Shown here: positions 55,231 through 64,000 of the stretch, piece after piece
How the letters are laid out: each line of letters begins with the position of its first letter
Numbering within the stretch: the stretch's first letter is position 1
Assembly: GCF_030463535.1 (NCBI RefSeq)
Contig: NC_132901.1
Coordinates: forward strand, 903,980 to 967,979
DNA length: 64,000 nt
Reading direction: 5' to 3'
From: Salminus brasiliensis
Taxonomy: Eukaryota > Chordata > Actinopteri > Characiformes > Bryconidae
The notes under the pieces: generated by a model
The model's input: the letters and a program-made list of their open reading frames with translations, nothing else
Database searches by the model: none
Told to the model about the DNA's origin: nothing
Program-made: the position numbers and the translations under genes

Positions 55231-56205
55231 CTTATTCAGTGTCCACTATGGATTATTTAGGATCCACTATGAAATATCCAGTGTCCACTATGGATTATTT
55301 AGGATCCTCTATGAAATATCCAGTGTCCACTATGGATTATTTAGGATCCTCTATGAAATATCCAGTGTCCACTATGGATTATTTAGGATCCACTTTGGAT
55401 TATTTAGGATCCACTATGGATCATTTGAAATCTACTTTGAAATATCCAGTGTTCACTATAGATTATTTAGGATCCAATATGGATTATTTAGGATCCACTA
55501 TAGATCATTTAAAATCTACTTTGAAATATCCAGTGTCCACTATAGATTATTTAGTATCTACTTTGAAATATCCAGTGTTCACTATAGATTATTTAGGATC
55601 CAATATGGATTATTTAGGATCCACTATGGATTATTTAGGATCCACTATGAAATATCCAGTGTCCACTATGGATTATTTAGGATCCACTATGAAATATCCA
55701 GTGTCCACTATGGATTATTTAGGATCCACTATGAAATATCCAGTGTCCACTATGGATTATTTAGGATCCACTTTGGATTATTTAGGATCCACTATGGATC
55801 ATTTAGTATCTACTTTGAAATATCCAGTGTTCACTATGGATTATTTAGGATCCACTATGGATTATTTAGGATCCACTATGGATTATTTAGGATCCACTAT
55901 GGATCATTTAAAATCTACTTTGAAATATCCAGTGTCCACTATGGATTATTTAGGATCCACTATGGATTATTTAGTATCTACTTTGAAATATCCAGTGTTC
56001 ACTATAGATTATTTAGGATCCAATATGGATTATTTAGGATCCACTATGGATTATTTAGGATCCACTATAGATCATTTAAAATCTACTTTGAAATATCCAG
56101 TGTCCACTATAGATTATTTAGTATCTACTTTGAAATATCCAGTGTTCACTATAGATTATTTAGGATCCACTATGGATTATTTAGGATCTACTTTGAAACA
56201 GTTGC
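55231..56205 (+). repeat. 21-bp based minisatellite between tdrd7 and tmod1
   Basis: Units TCCACTATGGATTATTTAGG-A and TCCACTATGAAATATCCAGT-G, combined into higher-order blocks of 42-250 bp. Every unit is a multiple of three, so a 328-codon frame (repeating STMDYLG, STMKYPV) stays open. No domain, start context or splice signal supports coding. Confidence 0.93.
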
Positions 56206-56589
56206 TAACAGTAAATGAGCTCTGATGGGCACAGTTTGGCGTATCGATTGAGCAGTGCTAATTGGTGGCTGCTGGTGAAATTAGTGAGACTGATGGACGG
56301 ACAGACTGGTGGACAGTCTGAGTGTATGCGACACTGACCATAGCCTTGCAGCTCCTCTGCTAAGCTAACGAAGCCCAGCAACGAACAGCCTCTCTGACCC
56401 TTCTGTTTTTCCTCCCTAGGACTGGAACAAGGACACGGCCACACTGTGACCTCATTTGATTGACTGCATCAAGCTGGGACTGGGCGGATCGGTGGGCGTG
56501 ACCTGCCCAGAGTGGGCGTGGCTTCCCAAACTTCTCTCCTGTGGAAAGCTGGTGGCGGTAGCAGAGCTGCAGGACTTGTAACTCACAAG

Positions 56590-56607
56590 TTGGAGGAAAA
56601 GAGGAGG

Positions 56608-56646
<39 letters not shown>

Positions 56647-56667
56647 GGGCTGCAGAGCTGTGTGAGA

Positions 56668-56698
<31 letters not shown>

Positions 56699-56730
56699 TT
56701 TCCAGCGCAGTGTGTGTGTGTGTGTGTGTA
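56590..56730. repeat. (GA)n and (TG)n microsatellite cluster
   Basis: (AG)n at about 56610-56644, (TG)n at about 56672-56699 and 56709-56728. Further runs nearby: (TC)n 57036-57068, (GT)n 57238-57291, (AT)n 57480-57550. Confidence 0.95.
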
Positions 56731-57034
56731 CCGCCGACTCGGCTGCCGGCCGTTTGCTGCAGCACGTTGGAGCGAGTTTGCGACCCTGAGAAGAAACCAT
56801 ATCTGGGCAAAGTATTCGGCCTGCGAGTGCGCGAGAGGGAGTGTGTATGTGTGTGCTATATATAGCGCGGATCATCAGTGTGTGAGGTAAGGGGACGCGG
56901 TGGGCTCTCTCGCACCCACACACACACACACGCTCACTCACACTCGCTTAGTGTGTGTCGGCTCTCTCGCTGAGCTTAAACTCTCTAAATAGTGGGATGG
57001 AGTTCAGATCAGCTGCATTTGCAGTTTGTCAAAC

Positions 57035-57073
<39 letters not shown>

Positions 57074-57234
57074 GTCTCACTGTGTCTCTATGTCTCTCGC
57101 TCTCTCTTACACATAGAGTACATATCAGAAGTATGTCAGAGAATTGACTGTAGCTGGGGTTTAAACTTACACACACTCAGAGCCATCACCTTACATGTGA
57201 TTGAAATGCAGATTAGCTTTAAACTGCCTGTGAA

Positions 57235-57291
<57 letters not shown>

Positions 57292-57292
<1 letters not shown>

Positions 57293-57478
57293 CACACTGC
57301 TGTCACAAATGGTCATTCACTCTCTCAGAAACCCCCTTTATCCTGAGTGGACAGTTACAGGTCATGTTAATTTATTTATCTAAAAGTAGCTTTTTTTTAT
57401 ATATATATATTTATTATTTAACTTTTGGCTTTTATTTTGGTGTGTTTAAGTATGTATGTTAGTGTGTGTGTGTATATG

Positions 57479-57552
<74 letters not shown>

Positions 57553-59637
57553 CAAATTATAAGTCTTACGAAATACTTCACGTAGATTTTATCGAACCTG
57601 ACAAAATATGTTTGAATAACACTGATCAGCTGCATGTTTCCTCATTAACAGTGTAATTAGTCTTAGTTTAACAGGATCAAGTGCAGCACATTTCAATCAA
57701 AATTACTGTACTGAATATGGGAGAATGTTTGGACGGTAGCTTTCGTGATTTTCAATATTTTTACAGTTTCGCCCAGCCCTAACTTAACGTATAACACATT
57801 GTATAACTCTGTGATTTATAACATGTTCAATATTGTAAATATTGTACAATGTAACAGGAGTCAGCTGCTGAATTGAATTATTGTAACCAGTAAAATGAAT
57901 GAAATTAAAGTTGAAGTGAATCTTCATTTTACTTTTATGGCATTTAGCAGACGCTCTTATCCAGAGCGACTTGCAAAGTGCTTTGCTATTTACCCAAGAA
58001 AAACCTCAAGTTAGAAAAAGTACAAATAAATATAGAATATTTTGAATTTTAATTTGAGAAGTATATAGTGTAGAATATACTCAGTGTCAGATACAGTGTT
58101 TTATGGTTTAGTGGGAAAACCGTTTTTCATCTTTTTATATTTTATATTTATTTGTACTTTTTTCATTGATTTTTACAAGAAAGTGAATTTTCAGTTAAAG
58201 TTCATTGAAAAGTGTGTCTTGTAACTAAAGTTTCTTTTAACTGAAAGACTGTAAATATTCCCACTTAAATTATTACACAGTTAATAGTGAGGTTCACTGT
58301 AAATTCTTTTAACTGTAAAGGTTTTAACTGAAAGCAGGGTGTAAGTATAACAGCAAATATTTTTATTTATTACTAATTTTAGTTTTACTAAAAACAGTCC
58401 AAGTTTTTGACACAAGCACCTAGATGTTATAGAGAAAATTGTGTAGTGTTATAAATAAAAACTAAAATATTTAGATATTCATACTTTGACACCAAGAATT
58501 GACACCTTTTAGTCAAGTATGCTGAATTATTTCAGAACTTATTTTGGACTTAAAGCAGTGTGTAAATCTTTACAATTTGACATGGAAATATCTACACATT
58601 CATGGTTGAGTATATAAATTAAATCCTCACTAAAAATGAGTATATGCGAATAGCTGAATCAATATAAAAAGTAATTTATACATTTAAAAAAATATATATA
58701 TATAAACTACATGCAGCGTTTACTATGCAGCACATCAGTGGCTGGATGATGGTTGGCACACATTGAAAGGAATGGAAATGGATGAAGAACGTGTTGATTT
58801 CTGTAACTCTCTGAACCACGAGAAGTCCTCAGATTACATTGCTGGCGGCAATCACCGGGGGTCCAAGCACTGAGCGCCCTTGTTGAGCTCCAGAGACAAA
58901 TGGTGATGTGCAGGGTTTTGGACTAGTCTTGTTTCTACAAGACAGTTTAAAAAAGTAATTAAACAGACAATTAGACGATGATTCCACCCTGATGCCCCGA
59001 GAGACTTTCCTAGTGGAGGGATACATACAGTAGAAAGTCCAAATAACATGTATTTTGTTCAGATTTGGCCCTATTTTGCCATCATTAACATTTGCATATG
59101 AGGGCCAAAACACAGAAGATGTTTGATTGGTCATTGGTGGATTGGATTAAAAGTTAAGAATTGCAAATTTTTGATAATTTTTAGATATTTAGATAGATTA
59201 AAAAAAAAAATACTAATTTAAAAAAAGCTTTAAAGTTTAAGGAAAGTTTCAAGTGAAAAACCGAGCTGCTAAAAGTTGAACTCTAAGGATGTCTGATTTG
59301 GCCTGCCAGAAGGTCACCTTAACCCCCCCCCTCGCCTTCAATCCAGTAAGAGATCAAACACATTTTCTGTCTTCAGAAGCTTCAAAAATTTCTATTTTTT
59401 TTCAATATTTTAGTTGCAAAATCCTTAATTTAATGCCGTACCTCAATTTCAAACCCACCTGATTTCTTTACCATTATCTTGGCTTTTTGTGTTCTGCCAA
59501 CTGCAGGCCTTCACAGCTCTCCAGACCGAAAACGAGGGCCAGGAACCATCGAGGAGCCTTTATTTATTTCTTTTTTCCTTTTTTTCTTTTATTTGGTTTG
59601 ACCCCCTGACCCTCCTGGGTTAAACGGGACGTTGGGG
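57292..59637. other. AT-rich 5' flank of tmod1 with interspersed repeat pieces
   Basis: Holds a fish interspersed-repeat motif, GCATTTAGCAGACGCTCTTA (57948), and a dispersed repeat near 58840-59120 that includes GGCAATCACCGGGGGTCCAA. Otherwise no gene seen. Confidence 0.5.
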
Positions 59638-59666
59638 TATAAATAAACGCCGGCAGCTGACAGCTG
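59638..59666 (+). promoter_or_regulatory. Candidate tmod1 promoter: TATA box and two E-boxes
   Basis: TATAAATAA at 59638-59646, then CAGCTG at 59654-59659 and again at 59661-59666, followed by a pyrimidine-rich start region. About 740 bp upstream of the coding exon. Tandem CAGCTG E-boxes would fit expression in muscle; this is inference. Confidence 0.45.
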
Positions 59667-60484
59667 TTCTCCTTCTCCTCTTCAGAAGCGTCTGATCTAC
59701 AGTCTCGGCCTCAACCTTATCCGTTATTGTTCTCATTGCTAACGCCGCCGTACTTCACACCTGCCGACTCACTAACTCCGACACGTCAGTTACGGCACGT
59801 TATCTTACTCCAGAGAATGTCCTTTAGATCTACAGTTGTATTTAAGATTTTTATTTATTTATTTATTTATTTGACTTTTTTACAGTTTTGGGTCACTGAG
59901 CCCAAGGTTGTGGGTTCGATACCCCCAACACTGCTAAGCCCTGTGTTCCTGGCAGGTTATGGGTTGAGCACTGCGATTTCACAGTAATCACTGAAACGCT
60001 AAAGCTAACGGGATTGTTCATCTCTGTAATGGATTTTTATTTATTTATTTATATATTTATATTTTTTGGCAGCTGTCACTTCCGGCTTTTACATCACGTT
60101 ACTTTTAATAATTTGAAGTTAATCCCCAAAGATCCACTGTTCAGTTGTATTATTCCGAGTGTGCTAGGTTGCCAGGTCCAGGAAAGGAGGGGAAAAACCA
60201 GCACCAGCTTAGATTTTCCTAGAAAGCCGCCCACAAATACAGTTGGGGGTACCTCAAACCCTCCAATCCCCCTTCAGATTGCGATCTCTATGGTTACTGC
60301 TTGGCTTGACGTCCTATGAAGTCCAATGTGTACTAGATAACCGGTTATTCAAACATGCTTGTGCTTTCTTCTCCAGGTCCAGAGGGTTGGAGGGGGTGGC
60401 TTTAGCTGCCTGAGCTTCCTTCCTTCCTTCTTTTTTTTTTTTTTTGTGCTTTATCCCACCTTTCGCCCCTCCACCCCGTTCGTC

Positions 60485-60604
60485 ATGTCGTTCCGTAAGG
60501 AGATGGAGAAGTATCGGGACGTGGATGAAGATGAGCTACTGCAGAAACTCAGCGAGGAGGAGCTGAGGAGGCTGGAGGATGAGCTGGAGGAGCTGGACCC
60601 TGAT
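60485..60604 (+). CDS. tmod1: Tropomodulin, first coding exon (gene continues beyond window)
   Basis: Caps actin filament pointed ends together with tropomyosin. The exon encodes 40 residues, MSFRKEMEKYRDVDEDELLQ to EELEELDPD, which match the start of tropomodulin: the first tropomyosin-binding segment and an acidic helix. It ends at a codon boundary with donor GTAAGA, the same place as in vertebrate TMOD genes. The exon begins at 60377 after CTTCTCCAG, so about 108 bp are 5'UTR. No second coding exon is visible up to 64000, so intron 1 exceeds 3.4 kb. The tmod1 assignment rather than tmod2-4 rests on the neighbouring tdrd7. Confidence 0.9.
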
Positions 60605-60779
60605 GTAAGAGCTTTGCATGTTTGGGGCATTTCTATTGGTCCAGTCGTCATGAAGCCAGATTTACGTTCTAGCAGAAAGTGAAACTTTTACCGGAGGGTG
60701 GGTTCAGGACCCTCTGCAGACCTCTTTCTGTAATCCCTACAGAAGAACACCGTGGTCTAAAAACCCGATCGTAGGGCCG

Positions 60780-62545
60780 GGAGGCGTGTCGGAGCAGCTG
60801 TGAGTGGAAGTTGACGAAGTATTGAACCCACAACCTTGTGATTAGCAACCCATCGCTCTAACTCTTCAGCTGCCACTGCACCAACGTAGAAGTAATAGCT
60901 GCAGCTGTAGATTGGAGCTCTAACAAGCAGTGGCAGCGCTAAGACCTGAGCATTGAACCCACAACCTTGTGACCTCAGTACTCAAACCAACCGTGGCACC
61001 TTAGTGAACCTGACTATTACACCAACAGCCTTGTTGGGATTAATAACAGCGCTCCAGAACACAGTGGAGTGGCAGCTTAGCAGACTGGGGTATTGAACCC
61101 ACAGCCTTGTGATTTATGAACTCTGATGTAGAAGTTTGCTTGTGAGGTTGATCTGGATGTGCTTGTGTTTCGCCTCCTGCTGTTGTGTCAGCTATGCACC
61201 ATTTGTCCTGCTACAGTTGAGAGGTTGACGAAGGTGGAGTATCGTCTCTGGTCTCCCATTTTCCCGGTGATGCAACTGGCTGGAAATCAAGGCTGCAGAT
61301 CAGGAGGGGAGGGGCGTGTACGTGTCATAGCACAGACTTAGTCAGACTTGCAGGGCTGGTTGCCCGGGCAGGGATTAAGCCTGGTTCTGGACTACTCTCC
61401 CTGCTCGGTGGAGAATCTCCGTTCAAAAACCTGTGCTGGAAAGAACCTCCATCGCCTGTATAGTACAGCGCTGCCCTTCGGGGGTCAGAGTGTAGGGCCA
61501 GGCATGTTACAGAGGGCAGTTTAGCAAACCGAGGGTATTTAGGATTAAACCCACAACCTTGTGATTAATAACCCAGCGATTTGGCCAACAGTGGCAGTTT
61601 AGCAGATTAGGGTATTAAACCCACAACCCTGAGATTAATAACCTGGCGCTTAACCAACAGTGCCTGCTTAGTGGACCTGGGTATTAACCCCACAGCCTTG
61701 TGTTTAATAACCCAGCGCTGTGACCAACAGTGGCAGTATAGTGGATCAGGGTGTTGAACCCACAACCTTGGGATTAATAACCTGGCGCTTAACCAACAGT
61801 GCCTGCTTAGTGGACCTGGGTATTAACCCCACAGCCTTGTGTTTAATAACCCAGCGCTGTGACCAACAGTGGCAGTATAGTGGATCAGGGTGTTGAACCC
61901 ACAACCTTGGGATTAATAACCTGGCAATTAACCAACAGTGGCATCTTAGTGGGTTTAGGGTATTAAATCCACAACCTTGTGATTATCCTCAATACCTCAA
62001 ATTGTTGAGTGATTCATGTAATTCATGAGTTATAATTTAGTATCAAACCCACATCCTTGTGATCTGGGTATGAAACCCACAAACTTGTGATTAATAACCC
62101 AACAGTGGCAGCATAGCGGATCAGGGTATTAAACCCACAACCTTGAGATTAGTAACCCATCACCCTAACTCCACGGCCGCCGCTGCACCAATGTAGAAGT
62201 AATAGCTGGAGCTGTAGTTTGGAGCTCTTACCAGCAGTGGCAGCTTGGCAGACCAGAGTATTGAACCCACAACCTTGTGATTTTTAATAACCCAGTACTC
62301 AAACCAACCGTGGCACCTTAGTGAACCTGACTATTACACCAACAGCCTTGTTGGGATTAATAACAGCGCTCCAGAACACAGTGGAGTGGCAGCTTAGCAG
62401 ACTGGGGTATCGAACCCACAGCCTTGTGATTTATTAACTCTGATGTAGAAGTTTGCTTGTGAGGTTGATCTGGATGTGCTTGTGTTTCGCCTCCTGCTGT
62501 CGTGTCAGCTATGCACCATTTGTCCTGCTACAGCTGGCGTTGCCT
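60780..62545 (+). repeat. GAACCCACAACCTTGTGATT tandem array with a 340-bp duplication at each end
   Basis: About twenty degenerate ~70-bp units built on AACAGTGGCAGCTTAGTGG, GTATTGAACCCACAACCTTG and TGATTAATAACCCAGCGCT. Two adjacent 139-bp blocks (61639-61777 and 61778-61916) are nearly identical. 60895-61225 and 62190-62540 are direct copies. Read on the minus strand, the phrase GTGGGTTCAATAC is B-box-like, so the unit may derive from a tRNA-type SINE. Confidence 0.85.
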
Positions 62546-62643
62546 CTCACACCGGAGAGGGGGGGGGTTGGGGGGGTATTAGTTCACACCCTTTAGAGCG
62601 TTTAAGGAAACCTGAAAATGTATGAAGTTTTAAATGTTAAAAG

Positions 62644-62646
<3 letters not shown>

Positions 62647-62691
<45 letters not shown>
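62647..62691 (+). repeat. (TG)n microsatellite in tmod1 intron 1
   Basis: Pure (TG)n run of about 22 units, followed within 100 bp by (GA)n at 62732-62751. The sequence from 62752 to 63207 shows no recognisable feature. Confidence 0.95.
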
Positions 62692-62694
<3 letters not shown>

Positions 62695-63207
62695 GGGTTT
62701 TCCCGGACCGTGGTCGTTTTTCTCTCCGCTGAGAGAGAGAGAGAGAGAGAGCCAGTCTGGTCGAGCTCCAGCTCTCTGGGCATTTATCTGGACGTGCCGA
62801 CACTCGGATGCCACAGAGGCTGAATTAATGAGCAGCTGAAGGAGAGAGAGGGACAGAAAACTGTGGGCAGACCCAAACAGGGCGAGAAAGCCAGAGGTGC
62901 TGGACCAAACTGACCGTAAATAACAGGTTTGGACAGTCCAGCGCACTTCTGCTGCCACGGAGAGAACGCAGCTATAACTCCTCACTGAGGAAACTCCTCT
63001 TTAACTGACCGACTCTGACCAGCGGCCGACTCCCGCACTCTGGCCGAGGGGATGAGGGGCTGGCTGAGGGCGTGGTTGTGGGTTTTGGTTAGATGGCCTT
63101 TGATTGGATAGTTGGGCTTTAAGTGGTTTCAGTGGTTTGTTTGGTTGGATGATATTAATTTGAATGGGTTGTACGGTCTTTGGTTCAGTGATTTGGATGG
63201 GTCATAC

Positions 63208-63668
63208 GCTATATTGACAAAAGTATTTGGACGCACCTCATAATCACTGAATTCAGGCGCTTTCTTCAGTCCCGTTCAGCCACAGGTGTATAAACTCCAG
63301 CCTCGAGTCCTGCAGTCTGTCTTCTGGGAGGTTCTGAAGAGCTCACTGAACTCCAGCGTGGTTCTGTATGTAATAGGAGACACCGCTGCACCAACAACTA
63401 CAACAAGTCAGCTGGTGAAATTTAGACCTTCCCTCCTAGATCTTCCTCCATCAGCTGTGAGTGGTGTTATTATTGAACAGTGGAAGAGTTTAGGAGGAAC
63501 AGCTCACAGAGAGCAGCTCAGTGTCCACAGAGTGTCTGTCAGACCACGTAAAGTTACAGAGCGGGGTCAGGGCCGAGTGCCGAGCTCAGAGCAGAGTGCA
63601 GAAAAGCCTCCAACTGACTCACTAACTGCAGCAGAGCTCCAGACCAGTGTCCCAATACTTTTGTCTAT
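63208..63668 (+). mobile_element. Family II non-autonomous element, opposite orientation
   Basis: TGACAAAAGTATTTGGACGC at the left, GTGTCCCAATACTTTTGTCT at the right. The internal sequence is the reverse complement of 46010-46447 (for example GGAAGATCTAGGAGGGAAGG there, CCTTCCCTCCTAGATCTTCC here). The last 330 bp of the window hold nothing recognised. Confidence 0.8.
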
Positions 63669-64000
63669 TTACTGGATGTATTGTTGGGTTATTGGTAAGC
63701 AGTGGTGAGTGATGTGGGCTGTGATTGGGTGCCGTTACTGTATTGTCTTGTTCTCGGCTCGGACTGCTCTGAAGATAAACAGCTGGAATATCTGATCAGG
63801 CTCTGGCTGAAGTGCAGTGTGTGTCCTGCAGACTGTCCCTCGGCACGTCTCGGCTTCAGATAGCAGAGTCTGTGGCGCTGACGGGGCCCAGCTGTGTGGT
63901 GTGTTATTAATAGCCGGGGGGGGGGGCAGATACTGCATGTGCTGGGTGCCCTCCTGGTGCTCTGGCGGGGCGGCGTCATTGCGCACCGCCGTCGCAAATC

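Noticed and set aside
56856-56865. CTATATATAG as a MEF2 site or TATA box for an upstream tmod1 promoter
   Set aside because: It fits the loose MEF2 consensus and is followed by a donor-like GAGGTAAGG, but it sits among microsatellites and nothing else supports it.
63286-63708. 140-codon ORF that could be a transposase fragment
   Set aside because: The matching family II copy at 46010-46447 does not keep the same frame open throughout and no catalytic motif is visible; treated as non-coding element DNA.

Overview
The window looks like nuclear DNA of a teleost fish. The genes are vertebrate and split by introns, and the introns are full of minisatellites, (TG)n microsatellites, Tc1-type transposons, tRNA-derived SINEs and short non-autonomous DNA elements. 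The gene order stra6l-tdrd7-tmod1 also fits, because TDRD7 and TMOD1 are neighbours in tetrapods. The abundance of minisatellites makes me lean towards an otophysan (characin, catfish or knifefish type), but this is not proven.

Layout, all genes on the + strand: (1) 1-8376, the 3' part of a first stra6l-like gene (copy A, exons 6-19; exon 17 carries a 23-bp duplication that shifts the frame). (2) 9396-27537, a complete second copy (B, 19 exons, 652 codons). (3) 28609-37906, a third copy (C). It is interrupted at 35190-35927 by a foldback inverted duplication that stands where exons 13 and 14 should be. (4) 37907-41570, intergenic, mostly a 43-bp minisatellite. (5) 43424-53982, tdrd7 (18 coding exons, 1080 codons), preceded by a CpG-rich candidate 5'UTR exon near 41.6 kb. 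(6) 53983-60376, intergenic or 5' flank of tmod1, with a 1-kb tandem repeat. (7) 60485-60604, the first coding exon of tmod1, whose remainder lies beyond the window.

The three stra6l copies encode multi-pass membrane proteins of the STRA6/RBPR2 family, which bind serum retinol-binding protein and move retinol across the membrane. They differ most in exon 11, which aligns with the region of STRA6 that carries the RBP-binding determinants. Tdrd7 is a LOTUS/Tudor germ-granule protein and tmod1 an actin pointed-end cap. They do not act in one pathway with stra6l; the grouping is syntenic.

I found no credible new multigene system. The most interesting signals are: (TG)n tracts abutting many 3' splice sites in two unrelated genes; introns converted almost wholly into tandem arrays, one of which copies its own splice-donor sequence many times; a perfect consensus oestrogen response element and a DR1 element around exon 1 of copy C; a 48-nt near-perfect hairpin and a 1.2-kb palindromic region inside introns; and exon-limited sequence identity between copies A and B. 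Several long open frames are by-products of tandem repeats and are not called as genes. All exon boundaries come from reading the sequence by eye (splice sites, phase, and comparison between the three copies or with remembered family members); no alignment or search was run.
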